64,000 bases of DNA from Polynucleobacter sp. UB-Tiil-W10. Its GTDB lineage: Bacteria; Pseudomonadota; Gammaproteobacteria; Burkholderiales; Burkholderiaceae. The notes beneath the pieces were generated by a model that was given only the letters and a program-made list of their open reading frames with translations, was not told the origin of the DNA and did no database searches. The stretch spans positions 868,001 through 932,000 of the forward strand of contig NZ_JACVPZ010000001.1 of NCBI RefSeq assembly GCF_018881605.1. Reading direction: 5' to 3'. Of this stretch, positions 45,636 to 55,954 are shown in pieces; within the stretch, counting starts at the first letter, position 1, and each line of letters starts with the position of its first letter. The translations under genes and the position numbers were made by a program.

Positions 45636-46049
45636 ATGCTACAACCAAAGCGTCGCAAGTATCGTAAGGAACAAAAAGGCCGTAACACTGGCGTGGCAAC
45701 ACGCGGTAGTTCTGTAGCCTTTGGTGACTTTGGATTGAAGGCCGTTGGCCGTGGTCGTTTGACTGCTCGTCAAATCGAGTCAGCACGTCGTGCTATGACT
45801 CGTCACATTAAACGTGGTGGCCGTATTTGGATTCGCATTTTCCCAGATAAGCCAATTTCACAAAAACCTGCTGAAGTACGTATGGGTAACGGTAAAGGTA
45901 ATCCAGAGTACTACGTAGCTGAAATTCAACCAGGCAAAGTGCTCTACGAGATGGACGGTGTTGATGAGCAATTGGCGCGTGAAGCTTTCAAGCTTGCTGC
46001 TGCTAAGTTGCCTTTACAGACTACTTTCGTGATTCGCCACTTAGGTTGA
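45636..46049 (+). CDS. rplP: 50S ribosomal protein L16
   Basis: A-site tRNA-contacting protein. The 137 residues start [17 protein letters not shown] and include the arginine-rich signature [15 protein letters not shown]. It follows rpsC by 2 bp. Confidence 0.98.
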   Translation: MLQPKRRKYRKEQKGRNTGVATRGSSVAFGDFGLKAVGRGRLTARQIESARRAMTRHIKRGGRIWIRIFPDKPISQKPAEVRMGNGKGNPEYYVAEIQPGKVLYEMDGVDEQLAREAFKLAAAKLPLQTTFVIRHLG

Positions 46050-46063
46050 TCGGGATAGAGATT

Positions 46064-46258
46064 ATGAAAAATACAGAATTAGCTTCAAAAGATCTGACAG
46101 CTTTAAATGCAGAGTTAACCGAGTTGCTTAAGACCGGTTTCAAACTCCGCATGCAAAAAGGCACTCAGCAACTCACAAATACTAGCCAATTGGGTAAAAA
46201 TAAGCGCGACATCGCTCGTGTGAAGACTTTTATTGCCCAAAAGACTGCACAGAAATAA
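46064..46258 (+). CDS. rpmC: 50S ribosomal protein L29
   Basis: Small two-helix protein at the tunnel exit. The ATG at 46064 ([18 protein letters not shown]) is chosen over an upstream in-frame ATG inside the rplP stop region. The 64 residues include [20 protein letters not shown]. Confidence 0.97.
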   Translation: MKNTELASKDLTALNAELTELLKTGFKLRMQKGTQQLTNTSQLGKNKRDIARVKTFIAQKTAQK

Positions 46259-46270
46259 GGAAAAAGGGAT

Positions 46271-46540
46271 ATGACAGAATTATCTAAACCCTTACGCCGC
46301 ACATTAGTGGGCCGCGTTGTTAGCGACAAAATGCAAAAAACTGTGACGGTATTAGTTGAGCGTCAAGTTAAGCATCCAGTGATTGGTAAGTACGTTGGCC
46401 AGTCCAAAAAGTACCATGCCCACGACGAAGCTGGCACATACAAGATGGGTGATACCGTTGAAATTGCTGAATCTAAGCCAATTTCACGCACTAAATCTTG
46501 GGTAGTGACCCGTTTAGTTGAGGCTTCAAAGGGTATTTAA
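46271..46540 (+). CDS. rpsQ: 30S ribosomal protein S17
   Basis: Primary 16S binder with an OB fold. The 89 residues include [20 protein letters not shown] and [13 protein letters not shown]. Last gene before the S10/spc boundary. Confidence 0.98.
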   Translation: MTELSKPLRRTLVGRVVSDKMQKTVTVLVERQVKHPVIGKYVGQSKKYHAHDEAGTYKMGDTVEIAESKPISRTKSWVVTRLVEASKGI

Positions 46541-46549
46541 AGAAATATT

Positions 46550-46672
46550 AGGGATTTTGGCGAAGTTTTTTCCCAAATCCCTGTTTTACGTAGTAGAATA
46601 GAAGGCTTCTCTGGTTTTATTGGAGAAGCAGTGTTTTTCATTAATTCCGGGTTTTAGCTTTCGTTAAAACCC
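46550..46672 (+). terminator. S10/spc boundary: terminator-like hairpin plus two further hairpins
   Basis: Hairpin A AGGGATTT / AAATCCCT (46550-46582) is followed by GTTTTACG. Hairpin B GCTTCTC / GAGAAGC (46605-46629) is followed by AGTGTTTTT. Hairpin C GGGTTTTA / TAAAACCC lies at 46649-46672. A and B could end S10 transcription. The spc promoter should lie between here and 46723, but no convincing pair of hexamers was found. Confidence 0.6.
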
Positions 46673-46723
46673 ATAGACGGAACCAAGACTGTTTGCCTTT
46701 GGCCAATAAGTTGGGGATTAGAA

Positions 46724-47092
46724 ATGATACAAACCGAAAGTAGATTACAGGTTGCCGATAACACAGGCGCCAGTGAAGTGTTGTGCATCAAGGTATTGGG
46801 CGGCTCTAAGCGACGTTACGCCAGTATCGGTGATGTCATCAAAGTCAGCGTTAAGTCTGCTGCTCCACGTGGCCGTGTTAAAAAAGGTGATATTTATAAC
46901 GCCGTAGTAGTGAGAACTGCTAAGGGTGTTCGCCGTCCAGATGGTTCATTGATTAAGTTCGATGGCAACGCTGCGGTATTGCTCAACGCTAAGTTAGAGC
47001 CAATTGGCACACGTATCTTTGGACCAGTGACGCGCGAGTTGCGTACTGAAAAGTTCATGAAGATCGTTTCTCTCGCCCCCGAAGTTATTTAA
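46724..47092 (+). CDS. rplN: 50S ribosomal protein L14
   Basis: First gene of the spc cluster, an intersubunit-bridge protein. The 122 residues include [16 protein letters not shown] and the signature region [20 protein letters not shown]. Confidence 0.99.
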   Translation: MIQTESRLQVADNTGASEVLCIKVLGGSKRRYASIGDVIKVSVKSAAPRGRVKKGDIYNAVVVRTAKGVRRPDGSLIKFDGNAAVLLNAKLEPIGTRIFGPVTRELRTEKFMKIVSLAPEVI

Positions 47093-47101
47093 GAGGCTGA
47101 T

Positions 47102-47410
47102 ATGAAAAAGATTCGTAAAGGTGATTCCGTAGTTCTGTTGACTGGCCGCGATAAGGGCAAGCAAGGAACTGTTACAGCCGTTCTCGAGAACAAGTTAGTG
47201 ATCGAAGGCGTAAACATTTATAAAAAGAGCGTTAAGCCAAATCCTGCAGCCGGAGTTACTGGCGGCATGATTGACAAGACGATGCCTGTTCACATTTCTA
47301 ATGTGGCTGTGGTTGACGGTAACGGCAAACCATCACGTGTTGGTATCAAACTCGTGGACGGTAAAAAGCAACGTTTCCTGAAAACTACTGGCGCAACTTT
47401 AAGCGCATAA
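47102..47410 (+). CDS. rplX: 50S ribosomal protein L24
   Basis: Assembly initiator with a KOW motif. The 102 residues begin [27 protein letters not shown] (KOW core GRDKGKQG). In E. coli the adjacent rplX-rplE junction carries the S8 repressor site. Confidence 0.98.
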   Translation: MKKIRKGDSVVLLTGRDKGKQGTVTAVLENKLVIEGVNIYKKSVKPNPAAGVTGGMIDKTMPVHISNVAVVDGNGKPSRVGIKLVDGKKQRFLKTTGATLSA

Positions 47411-47426
47411 GGGGCACGGAGAAATT

Positions 47427-47969
47427 ATGAGCACACGTTTTCAAGAACACTATCAAGCTAAAGTCGTTGCTGATTTGATCGCCAAATTTGGTTACAAATC
47501 TGTAATGGAAGTTCCACGTATCACTAAGGTAACCCTAAATATGGGCTTGGGTGATGCAGTGAACGACAAGAAAATTATCGAAAATGCAGTTGGTGATTTA
47601 ACTAAAGTTGCTGGCCAAAAGCCTGTTGTGACTAAAGCTAAAAAAGCGATTGCAGGTTTCAAAATTCGTCAAGGCTACCCAATCGGTGCCATGGTGACAT
47701 TGCGTGGTGCACGCATGTACGAATTTTTGGATCGTTTCGTTACTGTTGCATTGCCACGCGTTCGTGACTTCCGCGGTATTTCCGGGAAAGCATTTGACGG
47801 CCGCGGTAACTACAACATCGGCGTTAAAGAACAGATCATTTTCCCTGAAATCGAATACGACAAGATTGATGCCCTCCGTGGTCTCAATATCAGTATTACG
47901 ACGACTGCTAAAACCGACGAAGAAGCAAAAGCTTTGTTGGCGGCATTCAAATTCCCTTTCCGCAATTAA
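47427..47969 (+). CDS. rplE: 50S ribosomal protein L5
   Basis: 5S rRNA-binding protein of the central protuberance. The 180 residues contain the signature [18 protein letters not shown] and end [16 protein letters not shown]. Confidence 0.99.
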   Translation: MSTRFQEHYQAKVVADLIAKFGYKSVMEVPRITKVTLNMGLGDAVNDKKIIENAVGDLTKVAGQKPVVTKAKKAIAGFKIRQGYPIGAMVTLRGARMYEFLDRFVTVALPRVRDFRGISGKAFDGRGNYNIGVKEQIIFPEIEYDKIDALRGLNISITTTAKTDEEAKALLAAFKFPFRN

Positions 47970-47978
47970 GAGGCTAAC

Positions 47979-48284
47979 GTGGCAAAACTATCCCTAATTG
48001 AGCGCGAGAATAAGCGCGCAAAAACTGTAGAGAAGTACGCTGCCAAGCGTGCGGAACTCAAAGCGATCATTGCTGATCAATCACGCAGCGATGAAGAGCG
48101 CTATGAAGCTCGCTTGAAGCTACAGGCACTTCCACGTAACGCAAGCCCGATTCGTCAAAGAAATCGTTGTTCATTAACCGGTCGCCCACGTGGCACATTC
48201 CGTAAATTCGGTTTGGCTCGTAGCAAGATTCGTGAAATCGCCTTCCGTGGCGAAATCCCCGGTTTAACCAAGGCCAGCTGGTAA
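47979..48284 (+). CDS. rpsN: 30S ribosomal protein S14
   Basis: Long, zinc-free type of S14 (101 residues), lacking the CxxC pairs of the short form. The signature is [23 protein letters not shown] start 9 nt after the rplE stop. Confidence 0.98.
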   Translation: MAKLSLIERENKRAKTVEKYAAKRAELKAIIADQSRSDEERYEARLKLQALPRNASPIRQRNRCSLTGRPRGTFRKFGLARSKIREIAFRGEIPGLTKASW

Positions 48285-48308
48285 GCGGCGAAAGAATTAG
48301 GAGAACTC

Positions 48309-48704
48309 ATGAGTATCAGCGATCCAATCGCCGACATGTTGACAAGGATCCGCAATGCGCAAGCAGTGCAGAAACCCGTAGTCTTGATGCCGTCGTCAAA
48401 AGTTAAAGTAGCCATCGCAAAAGTTTTGCAAGATGAAGGCTATATCGAAAGTTTTGAAATCAAAGGTGAAGCAGCTAAGCCAGTGCTACACATCGATCTC
48501 AAATACTATGCAGGCCGTCCTGTTATTGAGCGTATTGACCGTGTATCAACACCAAGTCTACGTATCTATAAAGGCCGTCATGACATTCCAGAGGTAATGA
48601 ATGGCTTGGGCATTGCAATTATTTCAACCCCTCAAGGCGTAATGACAGACCGTAAAGCACGTGCAACAGGCGTGGGCGGCGAAGTTATTTGCTACGTAGC
48701 TTAA
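48309..48704 (+). CDS. rpsH: 30S ribosomal protein S8
   Basis: Central-domain 16S binder and, in E. coli, the repressor of the spc operon. The 131 residues begin [18 protein letters not shown] and end [19 protein letters not shown]. Confidence 0.99.
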
Positions 48705-48714
48705 GGAGCGAAAT

Positions 48715-49248
48715 ATGTCCCGCGTAGGTAAATCACCAATTACAGTTCCTAAAGGCGCTGAAATCAGCATCAACGGTGCAAACGTTACTGTTAAAGGCCC
48801 ATTGGGTACTTTGACACACAACTTGCATCCTTCTGTTGGTTTGAAACAAGAAGATGGCGTATTGACAGTTGTTTTAAATAACGATTCACCAGAAGCTGGT
48901 GCACAGTCAGGTACAGCACGTGCTTTAGTAAACAATATGGTTGTTGGCGTAACTGCTGGTTTTGAGCGCAAGCTCAGCTTGGTAGGCGTTGGTTACCGTG
49001 CTGCTGCTCAAGGCGAAACATTGAAATTGCAGTTAGGTTTCTCACACGACATTATTTACAACCTGCCAAAGGGTGTGAAGGCTGAGACTCCAACTCAAAC
49101 TGAAATCATTATCAAAGGTTCCAACAAGCAGCAGGTTGGCCAGGTCGCAGCTGAAGTTCGCGCATACCGTTCACCAGAGCCATATAAAGGCAAAGGTGTT
49201 CGCTACGTGGATGAGGTTGTGCATCTGAAAGAAACTAAGAAGAAGTAA
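48715..49248 (+). CDS. rplF: 50S ribosomal protein L6
   Basis: Protein near the sarcin-ricin loop with two repeated domains. The 177 residues start [17 protein letters not shown] and include the signature [13 protein letters not shown]. Confidence 0.99.
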   Translation: MSRVGKSPITVPKGAEISINGANVTVKGPLGTLTHNLHPSVGLKQEDGVLTVVLNNDSPEAGAQSGTARALVNNMVVGVTAGFERKLSLVGVGYRAAAQGETLKLQLGFSHDIIYNLPKGVKAETPTQTEIIIKGSNKQQVGQVAAEVRAYRSPEPYKGKGVRYVDEVVHLKETKKK

Positions 49249-49261
49249 GCGAGATTAGAAA

Positions 49262-49615
49262 ATGAATAAAGACGAATCCAGACAAAGACGCGCTAGGCAG
49301 ACTCGTATTCGCATTGCTGAAGCATTGGCAAATCGCTTAACAGTTATCCGTAGCAATACTCATATTTCTGCTCAGGTTTATAGCCCATGCGGAACCAAGG
49401 TTGTAGCAGCTGCTTCAACAATGGAAAAAGATTTGCGCCAAGCGATCAAAAACGGCGGCAACGCTGAAGCGGCAAAACAAATCGGCAAGTTAGTTGCTGA
49501 GCGTGCTGTTAAGGCAGGCATTGTTGATGTTGCTTTCGATCGTTCCGGTCATCGTTACCACGGCCGTATTAAGGCCTTAGCTGAAGCTGCGCGTGAAGCC
49601 GGCCTGAAGTTCTAA
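49262..49615 (+). CDS. rplR: 50S ribosomal protein L18
   Basis: 5S rRNA-binding protein. The 117 residues have a basic N-terminus ([14 protein letters not shown]) and the C-terminal [24 protein letters not shown]. Confidence 0.98.
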   Translation: MNKDESRQRRARQTRIRIAEALANRLTVIRSNTHISAQVYSPCGTKVVAAASTMEKDLRQAIKNGGNAEAAKQIGKLVAERAVKAGIVDVAFDRSGHRYHGRIKALAEAAREAGLKF

Positions 49616-49633
49616 TAGGGTTTAGGAAAAAAC

Positions 49634-50152
49634 ATGGCAAAAATGCAAACTAAGATGCAAAACGAAGAGCGTGATGATGGTCTTCGCGAGAAGATGATTG
49701 CTGTTAATCGTGTAACTAAAGTGGTTAAGGGTGGTCGTATTCTCGGCTTCGCTGCACTCACTGTAGTTGGCGATGGCGATGGCCGCATCGGCATGGGTAA
49801 AGGCAAATCAAAAGAAGTTCCAGTTGCTGTTCAAAAGGCAATGGACGAAGCACGTCGCAAGATGATCAAAGTAACTTTGCGTAAAGGTACTTTGCAGCAC
49901 ACGGTTACTGGTCAGCATGGCGCATCACGCGTTTTAATCTCACCAGCTAAAGACGGTACTGGAATTATTGCTGGCGGCCCAATGCGCGCGATTTTCGACG
50001 TAATGGGTGTAACTAACGTGGTTGCTAAGTCACTTGGCTCTACAAACCCATACAACTTGGTTCGTGCAACGATTGATGGTTTGAGCAAGATGAGTACTCC
50101 TGCTGAAATTGCTGCTAAGCGCGGCAAGTCAGTTGAAGAGATTCTCGGCTAA
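49634..50152 (+). CDS. rpsE: 30S ribosomal protein S5
   Basis: Fidelity protein near the mRNA entry site. The 172 residues include [20 protein letters not shown] and [19 protein letters not shown]. The spectinomycin-loop region looks wild type. Confidence 0.99.
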   Translation: MAKMQTKMQNEERDDGLREKMIAVNRVTKVVKGGRILGFAALTVVGDGDGRIGMGKGKSKEVPVAVQKAMDEARRKMIKVTLRKGTLQHTVTGQHGASRVLISPAKDGTGIIAGGPMRAIFDVMGVTNVVAKSLGSTNPYNLVRATIDGLSKMSTPAEIAAKRGKSVEEILG

Positions 50153-50176
50153 GACCAAAAGATTAGGAATCTATAA

Positions 50177-50365
50177 ATGACAACATCTAACTCCAAAGTC
50201 AAACTGCAATTAGTACGCAGCTTGATCGGTACACGCGAAAGCCACCGTGCAACTGTTCGAGGCCTAGGCCTTCGTCGCATCAATTCAGTTTCTGAATTGG
50301 AAGACACTCCAGCTGTTCGCGGCATGATTAATAAAGTTTCTTATCTAGTTAAAGTCGTTGGCTAA
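50177..50365 (+). CDS. rpmD: 50S ribosomal protein L30
   Basis: A 62-residue protein with [20 protein letters not shown] and a C-terminal [12 protein letters not shown]. It lies between rpsE and rplO, as in other proteobacteria. Confidence 0.97.
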   Translation: MTTSNSKVKLQLVRSLIGTRESHRATVRGLGLRRINSVSELEDTPAVRGMINKVSYLVKVVG

Positions 50366-50392
50366 TAACTAGCAAGTAAATAGGCGAAGAAT

Positions 50393-50833
50393 ATGCAACT
50401 CAATACAATTAAACCTGCAGAAGGCTCCAAGAAAAACCGTCGTCGCGTTGGTCGCGGCATTGGTTCTGGTCTTGGTAAAACTGCTGGCCGTGGTCACAAA
50501 GGTCAAAAATCCCGCTCAGGTGGTTTCCACAAGGTCGGATTTGAAGGCGGTCAGATGCCTATGTATCGTCGTTTGCCAAAGCGTGGTTTCGTGTCTTTGA
50601 CACGTCGTCATGTTGGTCAAATTACTTTGAACGACTTAGCAAAAATCAATTTGCCAGAAGTTGACCTATTGGTATTGAAGGCTCACGGTTTTGCTAGTGA
50701 ACAAATCAATGCAGTTAAGGTTATTAAGACTGGCGAACTCAAGATTGCTGTAACCCTCAAGGGCATCACAGCAACTGCCGGCGCTAAAGCAGCTATTGAA
50801 GCAGCTGGCGGTAAATTGGTTGAATTGGTTTAA
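50393..50833 (+). CDS. rplO: 50S ribosomal protein L15
   Basis: Late-assembly protein. The 146 residues contain a glycine/arginine-rich N-terminus ([20 protein letters not shown]) and a C-terminal segment [18 protein letters not shown]. secY follows after 17 bp. Confidence 0.98.
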   Translation: MQLNTIKPAEGSKKNRRRVGRGIGSGLGKTAGRGHKGQKSRSGGFHKVGFEGGQMPMYRRLPKRGFVSLTRRHVGQITLNDLAKINLPEVDLLVLKAHGFASEQINAVKVIKTGELKIAVTLKGITATAGAKAAIEAAGGKLVELV

Positions 50834-50850
50834 TAGGTCTTTTAGTAGAT

Positions 50851-52188
50851 ATGGCTTTAGCACCTACCAATAACGCAAACACTGCAGCATCAGGCGGCAA
50901 GTTTGGCGAATTACGCCAACGCTTAATCTTCCTGGTGTTGGCTTTGCTCGTGTTCCGTTTAGGTGCTCATATTCCAGTTCCTGGAATTGATCCGGACCAA
51001 CTGGCACAGTTGTTCTCGGGTCAAAAAGACGGCATTTTGGGAATGTTCAACTTGTTTTCAGGCGGCGCTTTATCTCGCTTCACTGTATTTGCTCTGGGCA
51101 TCATGCCTTACATATCTGCATCGATCATCATGCAGTTAATGACGATTGTTGTTCCTTCCTTGGAGTCTTTGAAAAAAGAAGGCCAAGCAGGTCAACGCAA
51201 GATTACTCAATACACTCGTTACGGTACCGTGTTCTTGGCTACTTTCCAAGCATTGGGTATTTCCGTGGCATTACAAGCTCAACCAGGCTTGGTAATTAAT
51301 CCAGGCTTGATGTTTGAGTTGAATACTGTAGTGACTTTAGTTACTGGCACGATGTTCTTGATGTGGCTTGGTGAGCAAATTACTGAGCGTGGTTTAGGTA
51401 ACGGTATCTCCATCATTATTTTTGGTGGCATTGTTTCTGGCTTGCCAAACGCGTTGGCCAGCTTGTTGGAGCTGGTTCGTACCGGCTCAATGAATATTAT
51501 TTCTGCATTGCTTATCGTTGTTATTTGCGTAGCAGTGACTTATTTTGTGGTGTTTGTAGAGCGCGGTCAGCGTCGTATCTTGGTGAACTACGCTAAGCGT
51601 CAAGTTGGTAACAAGATTTACGGTGGGCAGTCTTCTTACTTCCCGTTGAAGTTAAATATGGCAGGTGTAATTCCTCCGATCTTTGCTTCTTCAATCATTC
51701 TGTTCCCTGCAACTATTGCTGGCTGGTTTACTTCAGGTGAGCCAACGAATATGTTCAGTAGGATTATTAAGGATTTGGCAGCTACTTTGGCACCAGGTCA
51801 GCCTGTGTACACCATTTTGTATGCAGCTGCGATTATTTTCTTCTGTTTCTTCTATACCGCACTGGTATTTAACAGCCGCGAGACTGCTGAGAATTTGAAG
51901 AAGAGTGGTGCTTTTGTTCCGGGTATTCGTCCTGGCGATCAGACAGGTCGATATATCGACAAGATCTTGGTACGCCTGACATTGGCCGGTGCTATTTATA
52001 TGGTTCTGGTTTGCTTGTTGCCAGAATTCTTGGTCTTAAAGTACAACGTGCCGTTTTATTTCGGCGGTACTTCATTGTTGATTATTGTTGTTGTTGCAAT
52101 GGATTTCATGGCTCAAGTTCAGTCATTCGTTATGCAACAGCAATACGGCTCTTTGATGAAGAAGGCTAACTTTAAGATGGGCGCTTAA
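50851..52188 (+). CDS. secY: preprotein translocase subunit SecY
   Basis: Ten-helix pore of the Sec translocon. The 445 residues include the plug region after the first helix ([11 protein letters not shown]), the cytoplasmic loop [21 protein letters not shown] and the C-terminal segment near ATFAL-type loops. It is cotranscribed with the ribosomal genes. infA begins 4 bp after its stop. Confidence 0.99.
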   Translation: MALAPTNNANTAASGGKFGELRQRLIFLVLALLVFRLGAHIPVPGIDPDQLAQLFSGQKDGILGMFNLFSGGALSRFTVFALGIMPYISASIIMQLMTIVVPSLESLKKEGQAGQRKITQYTRYGTVFLATFQALGISVALQAQPGLVINPGLMFELNTVVTLVTGTMFLMWLGEQITERGLGNGISIIIFGGIVSGLPNALASLLELVRTGSMNIISALLIVVICVAVTYFVVFVERGQRRILVNYAKRQVGNKIYGGQSSYFPLKLNMAGVIPPIFASSIILFPATIAGWFTSGEPTNMFSRIIKDLAATLAPGQPVYTILYAAAIIFFCFFYTALVFNSRETAENLKKSGAFVPGIRPGDQTGRYIDKILVRLTLAGAIYMVLVCLLPEFLVLKYNVPFYFGGTSLLIIVVVAMDFMAQVQSFVMQQQYGSLMKKANFKMGA

Positions 52189-52192
52189 CTGA

Positions 52193-52411
52193 ATGTCTAA
52201 AGACGATGTAATTCAGATGGCGGGAGAAGTTGTAGAGAATTTGCCGAACGCGATGTTTCGCGTGAAGCTAGAAAATGGACATGTGGTTCTAGGGCACATT
52301 TCTGGAAAGATGCGGATGCATTACATCCGTATTTTGCCGGGAGACAAGGTGACGGTGGAGATGACTCCTTACGACCTAACGCGTGCCAGAATCATTTTCC
52401 GCGCGAAGTAA
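52193..52411 (+). CDS. infA: translation initiation factor IF-1
   Basis: A 72-residue OB-fold factor that occupies the 30S A site. [20 protein letters not shown] and [16 protein letters not shown] are typical. The secY-infA-rpmJ order is characteristic of betaproteobacteria. Confidence 0.98.
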   Translation: MSKDDVIQMAGEVVENLPNAMFRVKLENGHVVLGHISGKMRMHYIRILPGDKVTVEMTPYDLTRARIIFRAK

Positions 52412-52446
52412 AGATTAAGAAGTACCTATTTTTTTAGAGGTGAGTT

Positions 52447-52563
52447 ATGAAAGTTTTAGCATCCGTTAAGTGTATTTGCAGAAATTGCAAGATCATTAAG
52501 CGCAAACGCGTTGTTCGCGTGATCTGTTCTTCAGACGCACGTCATAAGCAGCGTCAAGGCTGA
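52447..52563 (+). CDS. rpmJ: 50S ribosomal protein L36
   Basis: A 38-residue zinc protein read directly from the sequence: M-K-V-L-A-S-V-K-C, then ICRNCK, basic middle RKRVVRVIC, and [11 protein letters not shown]. The ligands are the CRNC pair (Cys11, Cys14), Cys27 and His33, so this is the zinc-binding form. An extra cysteine at position 9 replaces the Arg or Lys common in relatives. A ribosome site GAGGTGAG precedes the ATG. Confidence 0.96.
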   Translation: MKVLASVKCICRNCKIIKRKRVVRVICSSDARHKQRQG

Positions 52564-52587
52564 TCTGGTTAATTAAGAGGAAATCTC

Positions 52588-52953
52588 ATGGCACGTATCG
52601 CTGGGGTAAATATCCCAAATCATCAACATACTGTTATTGGTTTAACAGCAATTTTTGGCATCGGCACTACTCGTGCTCGCAAAATTTGTGAAACCACAGG
52701 TGTTGCAATCGACAAAAAAGTTAAAGACCTTACTGACGGTGACTTGGAAAAGTTGCGTGATGAAGTAGGTAAATTCATTACTGAAGGTGACCTTCGTCGT
52801 GAAGTAACTATGAGCATCAAGCGTTTGATGGACTTAGGTTGCTACCGTGGCGTTCGTCATCGTAAGGGCTTGCCTGTACGTGGTCAACGTACTAAGACTA
52901 ACGCTCGTACCCGCAAGGGCCCGCGTAAGTCTGGCGTGCAACTGAAGAAATAA
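52588..52953 (+). CDS. rpsM: 30S ribosomal protein S13
   Basis: 30S head protein forming bridges to the 50S subunit. The 121 residues include [26 protein letters not shown] and the basic C-terminus [15 protein letters not shown]. First gene of the alpha-operon part. Confidence 0.99.
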   Translation: MARIAGVNIPNHQHTVIGLTAIFGIGTTRARKICETTGVAIDKKVKDLTDGDLEKLRDEVGKFITEGDLRREVTMSIKRLMDLGCYRGVRHRKGLPVRGQRTKTNARTRKGPRKSGVQLKK

Positions 52954-52971
52954 TCAAGAAAGTTTATTGAC

Positions 52972-53379
52972 ATGGCAAAACAACAATCCGCTTCTGCAGC
53001 TTCACAGCGCGCACGTAAGAAGGTTAAAAAGAACGTTGCTGACGGTATTGCACACGTTCACGCTTCTTTTAATAACACCATTATTACGATCACTGATCGC
53101 CAAGGTAATGCGCTTTCATGGGCAACATCTGGTGGACAGGGTTTTAAAGGCTCACGTAAATCAACACCTTTTGCTGCTCAGGTAGCTGCTGAAGTTGCTG
53201 GTAAAGCTGCTGTTGAATGCGGCATCAAGAACTTGGAAGTTCAGATCAAAGGCCCAGGCCCAGGTCGTGAATCAGCAGTTCGTGCATTGAACTCATTGGG
53301 TATCAAGATCACTGAGATTCAAGACGTAACTCCAGTTCCACACAATGGTTGCCGTCCTCCTAAGCGTCGTCGTATCTAA
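52972..53379 (+). CDS. rpsK: 30S ribosomal protein S11
   Basis: Platform protein near the E site. The 135 residues include [20 protein letters not shown] and end [14 protein letters not shown]. Confidence 0.99.
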   Translation: MAKQQSASAASQRARKKVKKNVADGIAHVHASFNNTIITITDRQGNALSWATSGGQGFKGSRKSTPFAAQVAAEVAGKAAVECGIKNLEVQIKGPGPGRESAVRALNSLGIKITEIQDVTPVPHNGCRPPKRRRI

Positions 53380-53429
53380 GCTAGGAAGTTGGCAGTACAA
53401 GTTTTAGTAGTTTTTTATTAAAGCCCACT

Positions 53430-53453
53430 GTTCGCCTGATTTAATGGGCGAAC
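53430..53453 (+). promoter_or_regulatory. rpsK-rpsD gap hairpin
   Basis: GTTCGCC / GGCGAAC stem with a loop of about 10 nt, in a 116-bp gap that separates rpsD from rpsK. In E. coli, S4 represses this operon through a leader pseudoknot upstream of rpsM; here the hairpin is directly before rpsD. Function is inferred from position only. Confidence 0.45.
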
Positions 53454-53495
53454 TCACCGTCGGTCGTAAGACTGCGGCAAAGAAAGGAAAGCATC

Positions 53496-54119
53496 GTGGC
53501 ACGTTACTTAGGGCCTAAGGCCAAATTAGCACGTCGGGAAGGTACCGACTTATTTTTAAAGAGCGCACGTCGCGCCCTGTCAGACAAGTGCAAGTTAGAT
53601 ACTAAGCCTGGTCAACATGGCCGTACATCTGGCTCAAGAACATCTGATTACGGTAATCAATTGCGTGAAAAGCAAAAGGTTAAGCGTATGTATGGAATTT
53701 TAGAGCGTCAGTTCCGTCGTTATTTTGCTGAAGCTGAGCGTCGCAAGGGAAATACAGGCTCGATGTTGCTTCAGTTGTTAGAGTCACGTCTTGATAACGT
53801 TGTTTATCGTATGGGCTTTGGTTCTACTCGTGCTGAAGCACGTCAGTTGGTTTCTCACTGTGCAATCTTGCTCAATGGCAGCCCAGTAAATATCCCATCT
53901 ATTCAGGTTAAGCCTGGTGATGTAGTTGCCATTCGTGAAAAAGCGAAGAAGCAAGCGCGTATTACAGAATCACTCAATTTGGTTGGACAAATGGCACCTG
54001 TTACTTGGGTTTCAGTTGATGCAGCTAAGCTCGAGGGAACATTTAAGCAAGTGCCTGACCGCGAAGATATTAGCGGTGAAATTAATGAAAGTTTGATCGT
54101 TGAATTGTATTCACGCTAA
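53496..54119 (+). CDS. rpsD: 30S ribosomal protein S4
   Basis: Primary 16S binder that starts 30S body assembly. GTG start behind the ribosome site AAAGGA. The 207 residues begin [19 protein letters not shown] and contain the S4 domain ([23 protein letters not shown]). Confidence 0.99.
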   Translation: MARYLGPKAKLARREGTDLFLKSARRALSDKCKLDTKPGQHGRTSGSRTSDYGNQLREKQKVKRMYGILERQFRRYFAEAERRKGNTGSMLLQLLESRLDNVVYRMGFGSTRAEARQLVSHCAILLNGSPVNIPSIQVKPGDVVAIREKAKKQARITESLNLVGQMAPVTWVSVDAAKLEGTFKQVPDREDISGEINESLIVELYSR

Positions 54120-54142
54120 TTAGGCACTCTCAAGGAAAAAAT

Positions 54143-55123
54143 ATGCAAACAAATTTGCTCAAGCCAAAGATTATTTCTGTTGAAGCGCTTACCGCCAACC
54201 AAGCTAAGGTTGTTATGGAGCCGTTCGAGCGTGGCTATGGCCACACACTCGGAAATGCATTACGTCGTGTACTATTGTCCTCGATGGTTGGTTATGCGCC
54301 AACTGAAGTAGCTATTGCTGGTGTTGTTCATGAGTACTCCACATTAGATGGAGTTCAAGAGGACGTAGTAAATCTCTTGTTGAACCTCAAAGGTATTGTA
54401 TTTAAGTTGCAGTCACGCGATGAAGTTACTATCAATTTGCGTAAAGAAGGTCCCGGCGTTGTTACAGCTAAAGATATCGACTTGCCACATGATGTAGAAA
54501 TCATGAACCCTGATCATGTGATCGCTCACTTGTCAGCTGGTGGTAAGTTGGACATGCAAATCAAGGTTGAAAAAGGCCGTGGTTATGTACCAGGTAACGT
54601 ACGTCAGTACAGCGACGAAACAACAAAGATTATTGGTCGTATCGTTCTCGATGCTTCATTCAGCCCAGTAAGCCGTGTTAGCTATGCCGTTGAGTCTGCT
54701 CGTGTTGAGCAACGTACTGACCTCGATCGTTTGGTAATGACTATCGAAACAAACGGTGTGTTATCTCCTGAAGAAGCTATTCGTCAAGCAGCTAGCATCT
54801 TGGTTGATCAATTGGTTGTATTCGCGGCCCTCGAAAGCAGCGAAGTTTCTGGTGATTTAGCACCAAGCCGCTCATCAATGGTTGATCCAATGTTGATGCG
54901 TCCGGTTGATGATCTCGAGCTCACAGTGCGCTCTGCAAACTGCTTGAAGGCTGAGAACATTTACTACATTGGTGACTTGATTCAACGTACAGAGAATGAA
55001 TTGTTGAAGACGCCTAATCTAGGTCGTAAATCTTTGAATGAAATTAAAGATGTTTTAGCGGCTCGTGGCTTAAGTCTTGGCATGAAACTCGAAAGCTGGC
55101 CTCCAGCTAACCTCGAGAAATAA
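54143..55123 (+). CDS. rpoA: DNA-directed RNA polymerase subunit alpha
   Basis: Polymerase scaffold subunit. The 326 residues comprise the N-terminal dimerisation domain ([21 protein letters not shown]) and the C-terminal domain that contacts UP elements and activators ([22 protein letters not shown] and [14 protein letters not shown]). Confidence 0.99.
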   Translation: MQTNLLKPKIISVEALTANQAKVVMEPFERGYGHTLGNALRRVLLSSMVGYAPTEVAIAGVVHEYSTLDGVQEDVVNLLLNLKGIVFKLQSRDEVTINLRKEGPGVVTAKDIDLPHDVEIMNPDHVIAHLSAGGKLDMQIKVEKGRGYVPGNVRQYSDETTKIIGRIVLDASFSPVSRVSYAVESARVEQRTDLDRLVMTIETNGVLSPEEAIRQAASILVDQLVVFAALESSEVSGDLAPSRSSMVDPMLMRPVDDLELTVRSANCLKAENIYYIGDLIQRTENELLKTPNLGRKSLNEIKDVLAARGLSLGMKLESWPPANLEK

Positions 55124-55139
55124 TTAGAAAGGAAGCATC

Positions 55140-55535
55140 ATGCGTCACGGAAACGGCTTACGCAAACTAAACAGAACATCATCACATCGCCTAGCGATGC
55201 TGCGCAACATGTCCAATTCACTTTTGGAGCACGAAGTCATTAAAACGACTTTGCCAAAAGCAAAAGAATTGCGCATGGTTGTTGAGCCTTTGATTACCTT
55301 AGGTAAAAAAGACAACTTAGCAAACCGCCGCTTAGCATTCAATCGCACACGTGATCGCGATATCGTAGCCAAACTCTTCACAGAGCTAGGCCCACGTTAC
55401 GCAACACGTCCAGGCGGCTACCTTCGTATTTTGAAGTTTGGCTTCCGCCATGGCGATAATGCACCAATGGCTTTGGTTGAGTTGGTAGATCGCCCAGAAG
55501 TTGATGAAACAGCAGTTGTAGCTGAAGAGGCTTAA
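55140..55535 (+). CDS. rplQ: 50S ribosomal protein L17
   Basis: Last gene of the ribosomal block. The 131 residues start [22 protein letters not shown]-terminal acidic tail follows the [20 protein letters not shown] region. A strong terminator follows after 16 bp. Confidence 0.99.
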   Translation: MRHGNGLRKLNRTSSHRLAMLRNMSNSLLEHEVIKTTLPKAKELRMVVEPLITLGKKDNLANRRLAFNRTRDRDIVAKLFTELGPRYATRPGGYLRILKFGFRHGDNAPMALVELVDRPEVDETAVVAEEA

Positions 55536-55551
55536 GTCTCGCAGTTAGGGT

Positions 55552-55580
55552 AAAAAGCCAGGCTTCGGTCTGGCTTTTTT
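55552..55580 (+). terminator. terminator of the ribosomal protein block
   Basis: AAAAAGCCAG / CTGGCTTTTTT, extended by a G-U pair and a C-G pair that close a TTCG tetraloop. A strong intrinsic terminator directly after rplQ. Confidence 0.95.
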
Positions 55581-55603
55581 CATTTACAGGTTATAAATAC
55601 AGC

Positions 55604-55954
55604 ATGCCTCAAAACTCCCCAACTAAAACCGATAGCCTTTTGGTGGTTGTCACCAGCCTGCCCAATTTGGAGGCGGCTAGAGCCTTGGCTAGGAGCTTGG
55701 TAGACGGCCATCTTGCGGCCTGCGTTCAAATTAGCGAGGGTCTGTATTCCATCTATCGCTGGGAAGGCAAAATTTGTGAAGAGCAAGAAGTGCTTTTGTC
55801 TGCAAAAACTGTGCCCCATCTATGGGAAGAAATTTGCAGCTTCATAAAAGAAAGTCATCCCTATGAACTTCCAGAGATTTTGGCTTTTTCACCGAAGCAC
55901 TGTGAGCAGCAATATGGCCAGTGGGTTAGTTCTGAGATAAATTCGAAGCAATGA
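55604..55954 (+). CDS. cutA: divalent-cation tolerance protein CutA
   Basis: Small trimeric protein linked to copper and other metal tolerance. The 116 residues include the family segments VVTSLPNLEAARALARSLV, LAACVQIS and YRWEGKICEEQEVLLSAKT. It overlaps dsbD by 4 bp (ATGA), as in many proteobacteria where cutA and dsbD are paired. Confidence 0.95.
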   Translation: MPQNSPTKTDSLLVVVTSLPNLEAARALARSLVDGHLAACVQISEGLYSIYRWEGKICEEQEVLLSAKTVPHLWEEICSFIKESHPYELPEILAFSPKHCEQQYGQWVSSEINSKQ

